This document shows, one piece after another, positions 53,929 to 62,550 of a stretch of DNA of 64,000 nucleotides (the stretch's first letter is position 1; each line of letters starts with the position of its first letter). The DNA comes from Niveispirillum sp048066115. GTDB lineage: Bacteria > Pseudomonadota > Alphaproteobacteria > Azospirillales > Azospirillaceae. The notes beneath the pieces are model-generated. The model saw nothing but the letters and a program-made list of their open reading frames with translations. It searched no databases and was not told where the DNA came from. The stretch covers positions 1 to 64,000 of the forward strand of contig NZ_JBLTYX010000014.1 in NCBI RefSeq assembly GCF_048066115.1, written 5' to 3'. The translations under genes were made by a program, and so were the position numbers.

Positions 53929-54597
53929 ATGATCGAGGATATGTTCGACCGGTTGAGCGAGCCTGCGGCGAACCGGCTGGCCGATGGGTTCGTGCGGGTG
54001 GCGGCGGCGTTGAAGGCCAATGACTGGAAGGATGCCACGCCGCACGGGCTGACCGCCACGCAGGCCCGCATCCTGACCCTGCTGCGCGACAATCCCGAGG
54101 GGTTGCGCCCCGTCACCATCGCCGCCCGCATCGGGGTGAAGGCGCCCACGGCCAGCGAGGCCACCACCACCCTGATCCAGAAGGGGCTGGTCCTGCGCGT
54201 GGCCGCCCCCGATGACGGGCGCGGCAGCCTGGTGCTGGCCACGCGGGAGGGGCTGGCCCTGGCCGACCGGTTCGGTGGCGGCCCGCTGTTCCTGATCGAT
54301 GCGCTGGGCGACATGCCGGAAACGGACCAGCTATCGCTGCTGCGCCTGATGCTGCGGCTGGTGCGCACGCTGCAGCGCGCCGGGCATGTGCCGGTCAGCC
54401 GAATGTGCTTGGATTGCAAGTACTTCCAGCCGAACGTGAATCTGGGCACGGACCTGCCGCACCATTGCCATTTCGTGGGAGCACCACTGGGCGACCGGCA
54501 TCTGCGCCTGGACTGTCCCGAACAATCCCCCGCTCCCATCCCCGTCGCCAACGAGGTATGGGCCGGGTTCCTGAATGCCAGCGGAGAAGCGCGATGA
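53929..54597 (+). CDS. MarR-type winged-helix regulator with C-terminal four-cysteine motif
   Basis: A 222-residue regulator. Residues about 30-110 are a MarR winged helix (TATQARILTLL, VKAPTASEATTTLIQKGLVL, DDGRGSLVLATREG). The C-terminal extension has four cysteines at residues 160, 163, 180 and 196 (MCLDCKYFQ, HHCHF, LDCPEQ), a plausible iron-sulfur or zinc site absent from classical MarR proteins. Its TGA overlaps the MOSC gene start (ATGA), so they form an operon. ATG 53929 is my choice; the frame stays open upstream. Confidence 0.8.
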   Translation: MIEDMFDRLSEPAANRLADGFVRVAAALKANDWKDATPHGLTATQARILTLLRDNPEGLRPVTIAARIGVKAPTASEATTTLIQKGLVLRVAAPDDGRGSLVLATREGLALADRFGGGPLFLIDALGDMPETDQLSLLRLMLRLVRTLQRAGHVPVSRMCLDCKYFQPNVNLGTDLPHHCHFVGAPLGDRHLRLDCPEQSPAPIPVANEVWAGFLNASGEAR

Positions 54598-55292
54598 GCG
54601 GCCCCATCATCCTGGACCATCTGCTGGTCGGTACGCCAAGGCCGCTGGGCGACAAACAGGTGCCCAGCTCCATCGCCAGCCGGCAGCCGGCCCTGGGCCC
54701 CGTGCGGGCCGGGACGCTGGGGCTGGATGGCGATGCGGTGGGCGATAGCAAGGTGCATGGCGGGCCGGACAAGGCCATCCATCTCTACCCGCATGACCAT
54801 TACGCCGCCTGGGCGGCGGAGCATCCGGAGATGATCCCGGCCCTGTCCCTTCCGGGTGCGTTCGGGGAGAATTTTTCCGTCTCCGGGATCAATGAGGCCG
54901 ATGTCTGCCTGGGCGATGTGGTGGCGGTGGGCGGGGCCGTTCTGCAGGTCGCACAGGCACGCCAGCCCTGCTGGAAGCTGGGCGTGCGGTTCGCCCTGCC
55001 GGTGCTGCCGCGCCTGCTGCAGAAGACCGGGCGGACGGGGTGGTACTATCGCGTGCAGGAGGAAGGCGCGGTGCAGGCGGGCGATGCGCTGCGCCTGTTG
55101 GAGCGGCCCAACCCGGCCTGGACGCTGGCCCGCACGCTGCGCACGCTCTATGTCGACACGCTGGACCGGGACGCGCTGGGGGAACTGGCCGACCTGCCGG
55201 GGGCGAGTGCGGGGCTGAAGCGGCTGGCGGCCAACCGGCTGGCCAATGCGGCGGTGGAGGATTGGGAGAAGCGGCTGGCGGGGGCGCCCTAA
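54594..55292 (+). CDS. MOSC-domain protein (YiiM-like)
   Basis: A 232-residue protein of the MOSC superfamily. The motif KVHGGPDKAIHLYPHDHYAA and the catalytic Cys region QARQPCWKLG mark the YiiM subgroup, which needs molybdenum cofactor and reduces N-hydroxylated compounds. Translation is coupled to the upstream MarR-type gene. The stop codon overlaps that of the convergent thioesterase gene. Confidence 0.88.
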   Translation: MSGPIILDHLLVGTPRPLGDKQVPSSIASRQPALGPVRAGTLGLDGDAVGDSKVHGGPDKAIHLYPHDHYAAWAAEHPEMIPALSLPGAFGENFSVSGINEADVCLGDVVAVGGAVLQVAQARQPCWKLGVRFALPVLPRLLQKTGRTGWYYRVQEEGAVQAGDALRLLERPNPAWTLARTLRTLYVDTLDRDALGELADLPGASAGLKRLAANRLANAAVEDWEKRLAGAP

Positions 55293-55696
55293 ACCGCCGT
55301 GCCCGCCGGCGGCACCACGGGACGGGGCCGCCCGCCCTCGCCCAAGGCCACATAGGTGAACACGCCTTCCGTCACCTTGTAGGCGGTGCCGTCATAGCGG
55401 CGTACCCAGACATCGACGCGCACACGGATCGACGTGGTGCCGATGCGTTCCACCTCGGTATAGCAGTTGACCTCGTCGCCCACGGCGACCGGGCGATGGA
55501 ATTTCATGGCTTCCACGCCCACGGTCGCCACCGGGCCGCGCGCCACGCGGACGGCGGGTGCCGCCCCGGCCAGATCCATCTGCGACATCACCCAGCCGCC
55601 GAACACCTGGCCATTGCCGTTCAGGTCGGCCGGCATGGCGAAGGTGCGCATCGAGGGCGCGTCGCGGTCGAAATCGGGCATCCGGTCCTGGCTCAT
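55289..55696 (-). CDS. YciA-like acyl-CoA thioesterase (hotdog fold)
   Basis: A 135-residue hotdog-fold thioesterase. MPADLNGNGQVFGGWVMSQM is the YciA/acyl-CoA hydrolase signature, and the catalytic Asp lies in QMDLAGA. Its stop (TAG) overlaps the convergent MOSC stop (TAA) by 4 nt. I chose ATG 55696 (MSQDRMPDFDRDAPSMRT), with GGAGCG upstream; ATG 55717 is in frame. Confidence 0.88.
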   Translation of the reverse strand: MSQDRMPDFDRDAPSMRTFAMPADLNGNGQVFGGWVMSQMDLAGAAPAVRVARGPVATVGVEAMKFHRPVAVGDEVNCYTEVERIGTTSIRVRVDVWVRRYDGTAYKVTEGVFTYVALGEGGRPRPVVPPAGTAV

Positions 55697-55794
55697 CGCC
55701 TGTCGCTCCGTTTTCATCAAAATGTAGGGGTCTATGTCGTCGGGAGATACCGCATCTCCTTGAACAACGCCCCGGCTCCTTCCTATAATGGCGC

Positions 55795-57786
55795 ATGAGC
55801 GACCTCTTCCAGAATACCGCCGCCAAGCAGGACAGCTATTCCGCCCAGGACATCGAGGTCCTGGAGGGGCTGGAACCTGTCCGCCGCCGCCCCGGCATGT
55901 ATATCGGCGGCACGGATGACCGTGCGCTGCACCATCTGGTGGCCGAGATCCTGGATAACGCCATGGACGAGGCGGTGGCCGGCCATGCCAGCCGCATCGA
56001 CCTAGACCTGTCGGCCGACGGCACGGTCACGGTGCGCGACAATGGCCGTGGCATCCCCACCGACGAGCATCCGAAATATCCGGGCAAGTCGGCGCTGGAG
56101 GTGATCTTCACCACGCTCCATTCCGGCGGCAAATTCTCCGGCAAGGTCTATGCGACGTCGGGCGGGTTGCATGGCGTGGGATCGGCCGTGGTCAATGCGC
56201 TGTCCGACCGGCTGCATGTGGAGGTGGCGCGCGACCGCCAGCTTTATACCCAGACCTTCTCCCGCGGCCTGGCCCTGGGGCCGCTGACCCCGGCCGGCCC
56301 GGTGCAGAACCGGCGCGGCACCACGGTCAGCTTCCATCCCGATGCCGAGATTTTCGGCGCGGAAGCGCATTTCAAGCCGGAGCGGCTGTACCGTCTGTGC
56401 CGGTCCAAGGCCTATCTCTATCGCGGTGTGGAAATCCGCTGGTCCTGCGATACCGCCCTGATCACCGCCGACAGCGGGGTGCCGGCGGCGGAGGTGCTGC
56501 ATTTCCCCAACGGCCTGCTGGATTACCTGACCGGTGCCTTGCGCACCCGCGCCACGGTGACGCCGCAACCCTTCGCGGGCCAGGCCGACTTCCCCGGCGA
56601 TGCGGGCCGCGTGGAATGGGCCATCGCCTGGCCGGAGGATGACGAGGGCTTCAGCCACACCTATTGCAACACCATCCCGACGCCGCAGGGCGGCACGCAT
56701 GAGGTGGGGCTGCGCGGCGCGCTGATGCGGGGCATCAAGTCCTATGGCGAGTTGCTGGGCAACAAGCGCGCCGCCAGCATCACGGCCGAGGATGTGATGG
56801 AGGGCGCCACCATCCTGCTCTCCGTCTTCATCCGCGATCCGCATTTCCAGGGCCAGACCAAGGAACGGCTGGTCAGCGCCGACGCCCAGAAGCTGACCGA
56901 GAATGCCATCAAGGACCGGTTCGACCATTGGCTGTCGGGATCGCCCGACGCCGCCAAGGGCCTGATCGAACGGCTGATCGAGAAGGCCGAGGAGCGCGCC
57001 CGCAAAAAGGCGCAGAAGGAGATGGCGCGCAAGACGCCGACCCGGCGCCTGCGCCTGCCCGGCAAGCTGGCGGACTGTTCGCGTCAGAGTGCCGACGATA
57101 CCGAGATCTTCATCGTCGAGGGCGATTCGGCCGGCGGCTCGGCCAAGCAGGCCCGCTCGCGCGAAATCCAGGCCATCCTGCCGCTGCGCGGCAAGATCCT
57201 GAACGTGGCCTCGGCCAGCGTCGACAAGCTGCGCGGCAACCAGGAACTGGCCGATCTGGCCCAGGCGCTGGGCTGCGGCACCGGCAAGGAATTCAGCCTC
57301 GACAAGCTGCGGTACGAGCGCGTCATCATCATGACCGACGCCGACGTGGACGGGGCGCACATCGCCTCGCTCTTGATGACCTTCTTCTATCGGGAGATGC
57401 CGGCGCTGATCCAGCACGGCCATCTCTATCTGGCGCTGCCGCCCTTGTACCGGCTGGCCGGCGGCGGCAACACCCGCTATGCCCGCGATGACGCGCACAA
57501 GGACGAGTTGATGAAGACCGTCTTCAAGTCGGTCAAGGGCAAGGTGGAGATCAGCCGCTTCAAGGGCCTGGGCGAAATGCCGCCCGCGCAGCTGAAGGAA
57601 ACCACCATGGACCCCAAGAAGCGCACCCTGCTGCGCGTCGTGGTCCCCGACCTGCGCGACCCCGACCAGCAGGACGATGTCGAGGAGACCAAGGCGCTGG
57701 TGGAAAGCCTGATGGGCCGCAAGCCGGAGCTGCGGTTCAAGTTCATCACCGAGAATGCGAAGTTTGCGCAGGATCTGGATGTATGA
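55795..57786 (+). CDS. parE: DNA topoisomerase IV subunit B
   Basis: A 663-residue ATPase subunit of topoisomerase IV that decatenates chromosomes. The GHKL motifs are ILDNAMDEAVAGHA and VRDNGRGIPTDEH, with GGLHGVGSAVVNALS; the TOPRIM domain has EGDSAGGSAKQARSREIQAI and TDADVDGAHIASLL. The length and PTDEHPKYPGKSALEVI sequence fit ParE rather than GyrB. No parC is adjacent. Confidence 0.95.
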   Translation: MSDLFQNTAAKQDSYSAQDIEVLEGLEPVRRRPGMYIGGTDDRALHHLVAEILDNAMDEAVAGHASRIDLDLSADGTVTVRDNGRGIPTDEHPKYPGKSALEVIFTTLHSGGKFSGKVYATSGGLHGVGSAVVNALSDRLHVEVARDRQLYTQTFSRGLALGPLTPAGPVQNRRGTTVSFHPDAEIFGAEAHFKPERLYRLCRSKAYLYRGVEIRWSCDTALITADSGVPAAEVLHFPNGLLDYLTGALRTRATVTPQPFAGQADFPGDAGRVEWAIAWPEDDEGFSHTYCNTIPTPQGGTHEVGLRGALMRGIKSYGELLGNKRAASITAEDVMEGATILLSVFIRDPHFQGQTKERLVSADAQKLTENAIKDRFDHWLSGSPDAAKGLIERLIEKAEERARKKAQKEMARKTPTRRLRLPGKLADCSRQSADDTEIFIVEGDSAGGSAKQARSREIQAILPLRGKILNVASASVDKLRGNQELADLAQALGCGTGKEFSLDKLRYERVIIMTDADVDGAHIASLLMTFFYREMPALIQHGHLYLALPPLYRLAGGGNTRYARDDAHKDELMKTVFKSVKGKVEISRFKGLGEMPPAQLKETTMDPKKRTLLRVVVPDLRDPDQQDDVEETKALVESLMGRKPELRFKFITENAKFAQDLDV

Positions 57787-57805
57787 ATATTCAAGTGGAT
57801 TGAAA

Positions 57806-58759
57806 ATGTGCAAAATATACTACAAATATAGATCTGCAAACTGGCAGACAATTGAAAATATATTTGAAGATAAAGTGTATTTTGCAAGTCCACTAGATTT
57901 TAACGATCCATTTGAATCCAGCCCACTCATTGAAAATGATGTGAGCTTAGAAGATCTTGAAATAGCATATCGCGAACTTCTAAGAAGAAGACTTCAACTT
58001 GAAATTAAGTCAGCCGCTAACATGGTTAATAGATTCATGAGAGGGAAGGACCTAGTGATTGAACATTCGGTTCAAAAGAAGATAGAAAGAATAATTGAAA
58101 ATATCAATTATCAAGCAACAGAACCAGGATTCTTGTTCGATGAGGCAAAAACTCATGATTTAAAAAGACGTATTTTTGAGGAATTAGTATTATTTTACAA
58201 TAAAGGTATTTTTTGTGTATCTGAAGTTTGGAACTCTATTCTTATGTGGAGCCATTATGGCGATAGTCATAAGGGAGTTTGCTTGGGTTATCAGAACAGC
58301 CTTGACAAAGAGCTCAATATAAGAAGAATTTCTTATAATAGGTCAAGAAGCCTAAAGATTAGTTCGATCTTAGGCATGCTTCGCGATGAAGAAGAAGAGA
58401 GAAATAATGTAGAAACAGCTTTATTTTTTCGAAAATCATCTTCATGGAAATATGAACGCGAATGGAGATGCTTAAGCCGCGTCGGCCTTCAAGAATCGAT
58501 GTTTAATATTTGCGAGATAGTTTTTGGCGAAAAATGTTCATTCACATATATTTACACGATCATAAAGGGCCTCGAACCATTTGAAGATAGATTCAAACAG
58601 AAAATTAAATTCTACAGAACAACAAGATCACCTAAAAACTACAAAATGATTAGACATCAAATAGATACTGATGAGATTTTTCATCATTATCCAATATCAA
58701 ATTCTTATATTCGAAGTCAATTCAATGACATGAATAATTTATTCGATAAGAATGATTAA
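57806..58759 (+). CDS. DUF2971 domain protein in an AT-rich insertion
   Basis: A 317-residue protein with DUF2971 features: N-terminal YYKYRS and FASPLDFNDPFE, and the central SILMWSHYGDSHKGVCLGY. The function is unknown. The region from about 57787 to 58870 is roughly one-third G+C by eye, in sharp contrast to the about 65% on both sides, and codon use follows (AAT, AAA, ATA abundant). It begins directly after parE, indicating recent acquisition. ATG 57806 gives a family-like start; an alternative ATG at 57779 overlaps the parE stop. Confidence 0.82.
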   Translation: MCKIYYKYRSANWQTIENIFEDKVYFASPLDFNDPFESSPLIENDVSLEDLEIAYRELLRRRLQLEIKSAANMVNRFMRGKDLVIEHSVQKKIERIIENINYQATEPGFLFDEAKTHDLKRRIFEELVLFYNKGIFCVSEVWNSILMWSHYGDSHKGVCLGYQNSLDKELNIRRISYNRSRSLKISSILGMLRDEEEERNNVETALFFRKSSSWKYEREWRCLSRVGLQESMFNICEIVFGEKCSFTYIYTIIKGLEPFEDRFKQKIKFYRTTRSPKNYKMIRHQIDTDEIFHHYPISNSYIRSQFNDMNNLFDKND

Positions 58760-58875
58760 TGAAACTTAATTGTAAATTATAATTAAATCATCTTAGAAGA
58801 TAGTTCAATTTAATATTGCAACTGAAGGTAGAAGACCAGATGTGATCGGCTGGGCCAATCTAACATTTATCCAGC

Positions 58876-59046
58876 CTAGCTGGAGATAGCGGCATAGCGC
58901 GCCCGCGCGATACCGATCTCAAATATCTCGTCCATGGACAGGGACGTGAACTTGCCAGCGTCGGCTTCCCTGGCACCGACCAGAATGGCGGCACGGATAG
59001 CGTCCTTTTCGGCTTGAATACGGTCGTCATTCGACACTTCGTTCAT
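58876..59046 (-). CDS. Small hypothetical protein, ParD-like in its C-terminus
   Basis: 56 residues, MNEVSNDDRIQAEKDAIRAA and onward, with EADAGKFTSLSMDEIFEIGI near the end. This tail resembles the C-terminal helix of ParD-type antitoxins, but no ParE toxin is adjacent. Its start overlaps the stop of the 150-residue gene by 4 nt. Could be a decayed antitoxin. Confidence 0.5.
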   Translation of the reverse strand: MNEVSNDDRIQAEKDAIRAAILVGAREADAGKFTSLSMDEIFEIGIARARYAAISS

Positions 59047-59495
59047 ACCCTGCTCCCGAACACCCCGCCGCCCATCAGGCCATCGGCCAAAGGCAGGCAA
59101 ACCAGATCGATCTCCCCGATCAGCGCCACCCGTGCCCCCTGCCCCGGCGTTTCGGCCTGCTCACGCAGCCAGTCGCGGGCGGGGAGGCCCGGTGGCAGGG
59201 AGGTGGTGCCACCCAAACTGTCGGACAGCCAGGGCAGGGCCAGCAGATGCGCCGCCATGGGGCATAGCAGGCGGAACTGTGGCGGCTGGTGCCAGAGGCA
59301 GTAGAGGTGGGGGAGGTAGCCGGCCATCCACACCGCATCCTGCAGACGGTTCCAGTCGGGAGGGTCGTCCGTGACCTGGGTCAGGCCGTACCAGCGGCCG
59401 ACAAGGTCGCGGGCCTGACGTACGCGGAGTTGCATCAGGGTTGGATCGGCGACGCAGGCGAGGCCGTAATGAGCAGCGGGGGAAAGCGACGACAT
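59043..59495 (-). CDS. Hypothetical protein, 150 residues
   Basis: No family recognised. It begins MSSLSPAAHYGLACVADPTL and is rich in Leu, Pro and Trp, with motifs such as LVGRWYGLTQVTDDPPDWNR and PHLYCLWHQPPQFR. No clear signal peptide or membrane helix. It is translationally coupled (ATGA) to the 56-residue gene and G+C-typical for the genome, so both are older residents than the DUF2971 gene beside them. Confidence 0.5.
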   Translation of the reverse strand: MSSLSPAAHYGLACVADPTLMQLRVRQARDLVGRWYGLTQVTDDPPDWNRLQDAVWMAGYLPHLYCLWHQPPQFRLLCPMAAHLLALPWLSDSLGGTTSLPPGLPARDWLREQAETPGQGARVALIGEIDLVCLPLADGLMGGGVFGSRV

Positions 59496-59658
59496 GGCGG
59501 CACCGGCTCCAAGGGACAGAGGCAGGATGTCCCCAAGGCCGGCAGGCACGCCAAGTGCTTGATGCCGCGCGTGCTTTTCTAATGCCAAAAGCACCAGATA
59601 AAGTGCATTTCACACCAATCGTTTGACGGGCCCATGCGGGTTGCGCCTATGGGGTGCC

Positions 59659-59907
59659 ATGGCTGGCATATCTCCACGGCAAATTCGCGCGGCACGCATC
59701 GTCCTGGACTGGTCCCAACAGGAACTGGCCGACCGCGCCATCATCTCCCGCGCGTCGGTGCAGCGGGCGGAAAGGGGGCTGGCCGTCCGCGTCGATGTCT
59801 ATCTGAAGCTCTGGCGCACGCTGGAAGCGGCGGGAATCGAGTTTACACCGGCCACCGCCGCAAAAGGCGAAGGGGTCAGGCTGGCGCGGCCGGATGGTGG
59901 GGCGTGA
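59659..59907 (+). CDS. Small XRE-family DNA-binding protein
   Basis: 82 residues with an XRE helix-turn-helix from ISPRQIRAARIVLDWSQQEL to LADRAIISRASVQRAERG, and a short tail. The likely start is ATG 59659. It is a stand-alone regulator; the coupled hypothetical pair lies divergently upstream and may be its target. Confidence 0.75.
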   Translation: MAGISPRQIRAARIVLDWSQQELADRAIISRASVQRAERGLAVRVDVYLKLWRTLEAAGIEFTPATAAKGEGVRLARPDGGA

Positions 59908-59916
59908 TCGTGCATG

Positions 59917-59998
59917 CGTAGCGCGGATTAGCGAAGCGTAATCCGCGGGCAAACGTCGAGGGATTTCCGCGGATTACGCTTCGCTAATCCGCGCTACG
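59917..59998. repeat. REP-like inverted doublet, 32-bp perfect arms
   Basis: Two identical 32-nt arms in opposite orientation (59917-59948 and 59967-59998) separated by 18 nt. Each arm is itself near-palindromic, with GCGGATTA and TAATCCGC around GCGAAGCG. This is the GCGGATTAGCGAAGCGTAAT-type extragenic palindrome that is common in many proteobacterial genomes. The right arm supplies the last codons and stop of the hydrolase gene. Confidence 0.88.
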
Positions 59999-60952
59999 AA
60001 GTCCTTCCAAAAACCCCAGCAGCGCCGCGTTCACCGCCCCCGGCGCTTCCTGCTGCACCCAATGCCCGGCCCCCGGCACCAGGGTCGTGCCGCGGAAGTC
60101 CGTGCATGTAACCCCTTCCATCGCCCGTAGCGCCTTGTCCATGCCGGGCATGCGCAGCACGCCGTCCAGCTCGCCGGCGATGAAGCAGGCGGGGACATTG
60201 ATCTTCGCGCCGTGCCAGGGGGCGGTCAGTGCCCAGTTGCGGTCCAGGTTGCGATACCAGTTCAACCCACCGCGATAGCCGGTGCGGGCATAGGTGCTGG
60301 CATAGGTCTGCAGATCGTCCTCGCTCAGCCAGTCGGGCAGGACGTCCACGGGCGAACAGGTTTCCACCAGCCCCTTGCCCTCGGCCACCATCAGGGGCCA
60401 GCCCTTGCCGCTGGCGGCGGTTGCACCCGAGGCGCCGACCAGCAGGCGGCGGTGAGTCTCGTAGGGGGCGGCGCCCAGATCGGCCTCCGCCACGCCGGGT
60501 TCCTGGAAATACACCATGTAGAACCGGTGCAGCCCCTGGGCGCGGGCCATGCCGACCAGGCTGCCATGCGGGCCGCGCGGCGACCAGGGCACGGCCAGGC
60601 CGGCCACGGCGCGGAACCGGTCGGGGCGCATCAGGGCGGCATGCCAGGCGACGGGGGCGCCCCAATCATGGCCGATGATGGTGCAGTGGTCGATCTTCAG
60701 CGCGTCCAGCAGGCCGACCATGTCGCCCACCAGATGCAGGATCGTGTAATCCTCCACCGCATCGGGCGCGTCGGTACCGCCGAAGCCGCGCATGTCCGGC
60801 ACGATAACGCGGTATCCGGCCGCGACCAAAGCCGGCACCTGATGGCGCCAGCTGTGCCCCAGTTCCGGCCAGCCATGGCAGAGCAGCAGGGCCGGCCCCT
60901 GCCCTTCATCGCGACAGGCGATAGTGATGCCGTTGGCCTTCACGCTGGGCAT
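59984..60952 (-). CDS. Alpha/beta hydrolase, epoxide-hydrolase-like
   Basis: A 322-residue soluble hydrolase. The oxyanion block is CHGWPELGHSWRHQ, the nucleophile sits in IGHDWGAPVAWHAA (Asp as in epoxide hydrolases), the second acid is in AGELDGVLR and the His in PGAGHWVQQEAP. Tyrosines in the cap domain (YMVYFQEPGV; STYARTGYRGGLNWYRN) fit the epoxide-polarising pair. The last four codons and the stop (RSAD-stop) lie inside a REP-like arm. Confidence 0.88.
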   Translation of the reverse strand: MPSVKANGITIACRDEGQGPALLLCHGWPELGHSWRHQVPALVAAGYRVIVPDMRGFGGTDAPDAVEDYTILHLVGDMVGLLDALKIDHCTIIGHDWGAPVAWHAALMRPDRFRAVAGLAVPWSPRGPHGSLVGMARAQGLHRFYMVYFQEPGVAEADLGAAPYETHRRLLVGASGATAASGKGWPLMVAEGKGLVETCSPVDVLPDWLSEDDLQTYASTYARTGYRGGLNWYRNLDRNWALTAPWHGAKINVPACFIAGELDGVLRMPGMDKALRAMEGVTCTDFRGTTLVPGAGHWVQQEAPGAVNAALLGFLEGLRSAD

Positions 60953-61090
60953 GGCGCTTCTCCCCGCCTCATTGTTCTTTCAAACAAGTGTTTTACAGAA
61001 ACGGACATGGCGGTGCCAGTGACTTGACGTATGGCGGCCCCGCAAGGCTTGCGCGATTGTCCTGGTCCTGTTTGCGGCTATATATCGGCC

Positions 61091-62224
61091 ATGAACTCTC
61101 TTGGTATCGATAAGGCCCCCGCCGACACCCGCGTCGTCGTCGCCATGTCCGGCGGCGTCGACAGTTCCGTGGCCGCGGCCATGCTTCGCCGTGAAGGCTA
61201 TGACGTCGTCGGCATCACGCTGCAGCTCTATGATTACGGCATGACGGTCGGCAAGAAGGGCGCCTGCTGCGCCGGCCAGGACATCTATGATGCCCGCCGC
61301 GTGGCCGACCAGATCGACATCCCGCACTATGTTCTGGATTATGAAAGCCGTTTCAAGAACTCGGTGATGGATGATTTCGTCGATACGTACCTGAAGGGGG
61401 AGACGCCGATCCCCTGTGTCCGCTGCAACCAGACGGTCAAGTTCAAGGATCTGCTGGATCAGGCGCGCGAGTTGGGTGCGGACTGCATGGCCACGGGCCA
61501 TTATGCAAGGCGCGAGCTGGTGGGGGGGCGGGCCGCCATGCTGCGCGGCGCCGACCATAACCGCGACCAGTCCTATTTCCTGTTCGCAACCACCCAGGAA
61601 CAGCTGGATTTCCTGCGCTTCCCCTTAGGCGACAAGCCGAAGACGGAGACCCGCGCCATCGCCGACGCACTGGGTCTGGCCGTGGCCGACAAGCCCGACA
61701 GCCAGGATATCTGCTTCGTGCCCACCGGCGGCTACGCCAAGGTGGTGGAGAAGCTACGGCCCGGCGCCGTGCGGCCGGGGGAGATCGTGCATGTCGACGG
61801 CACGGTGATGGGCCGGCATGAGGGCGTGATCCATTACACGGTCGGGCAACGCAAGGGCTTGGGCATCGGCGGGCGCAAGACCGACGCCGGCGACGATGTC
61901 GACCCGCTCTATGTCGTGCGCGTCGATCCGGTGGCCAACCAGGTGGTGGTGGGGCCGCGTGCGGCGCTGGCGCGGGACAAGGTGTCGGTGCGGGAACTGA
62001 ACTGGCTGGGCGATCCGGCCGTGGGCGTGCCGATGCCGGTGTCGGTGAAGCTGCGCTCCGCCCAGAACCCGGCAGCGGCGACACTGGTGCTGCATGGGGA
62101 CGGCAACGCGGTGGTGGAGCTGGACGCCGCGCAGTACGGCATCTCGCCGGGACAGGCGGCCGTGTTCTATGACGGGGAGCGGATGCTGGGCGGTGGATGG
62201 ATCAGCGGGACCGGGCTGCGGTAG
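61091..62224 (+). CDS. mnmA: tRNA-specific 2-thiouridylase MnmA
   Basis: A 377-residue enzyme that thiolates U34 of tRNA-Lys, Glu and Gln. The ATP pyrophosphatase P-loop is AMSGGVDSSVAAA, the first catalytic Cys is in PCVRCNQTVKF and the second in DSQDICFVP. I chose ATG 61091. It is monocistronic and ends just before a palindromic repeat invaded by an IS element. Confidence 0.96.
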   Translation: MNSLGIDKAPADTRVVVAMSGGVDSSVAAAMLRREGYDVVGITLQLYDYGMTVGKKGACCAGQDIYDARRVADQIDIPHYVLDYESRFKNSVMDDFVDTYLKGETPIPCVRCNQTVKFKDLLDQARELGADCMATGHYARRELVGGRAAMLRGADHNRDQSYFLFATTQEQLDFLRFPLGDKPKTETRAIADALGLAVADKPDSQDICFVPTGGYAKVVEKLRPGAVRPGEIVHVDGTVMGRHEGVIHYTVGQRKGLGIGGRKTDAGDDVDPLYVVRVDPVANQVVVGPRAALARDKVSVRELNWLGDPAVGVPMPVSVKLRSAQNPAAATLVLHGDGNAVVELDAAQYGISPGQAAVFYDGERMLGGGWISGTGLR

Positions 62225-62248
62225 CAGGCCCCCAATCTTCCCCCCTTC

Positions 62249-62355
62249 CCGTCATCCCGGCGCAAGCCGGGACCCAGGGGCCACAAGCCGAACCTATCAG
62301 CAGCGTTGAGCGACGCTGCGTAAATCGTTGATCCTGTGGCCCCTGGGTCCCGGCT
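62249..62355. repeat. Dispersed palindromic repeat, interrupted by the IS element
   Basis: The left arm, 62249-62285, starts CCGTCATCCCGGCGCAAGCC. The right arm begins at 62335 and runs to 62355, then resumes after the IS at 63503-63518 (TTCGCCGGGATGACGG). When the IS is removed, the two arms pair over about 37 nt with one mismatch. A central small hairpin CAGCGT/ACGCTG lies between them. This GTCATCCCGG-type repeat is common in alphaproteobacteria. Confidence 0.8.
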
Positions 62356-62385
62356 TGCCTGAAGGAATTTGGTATGATTTGCGGT

Positions 62386-62548
62386 GTTGGGCCGGGGTGG
62401 CCACCCCGGCCCAACGTGGTCATATGGTCGTGGTTTCCCGGAAGGGGGCAAGCCCCGAGCGAAAGAAGGACCTCTGACCACCCCTCGTTCACACCCGCAC
62501 AGTTGCCGGGGCCTGAAGCGCCCATATCTGGCAAGCAAGGGGAGATCA
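62386..62548 (+). ncRNA. Candidate IS110 bridge RNA
   Basis: The region opens with a 30-bp perfect palindrome (62386-62415), a plausible 5' stem-loop, then two guide-bearing loops. Target loop: TCCCGG (62436-62441) equals the left flank at 62348-62353, and GCGAAAG (62459-62465) is the complement of the right flank CTTTCGC (63501-63507), with a small hairpin GGGG/CCCC between. Donor loop: CACAGTTG (62498-62505) equals the right end at 63492-63499, and GGCAAG (62530-62535) complements the left end CTTGCC (62354-62359). The two right guides end in AG, pairing with core CT. RNA ends are not determined. Confidence 0.75.
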
Positions 62549-62550
62549 GG

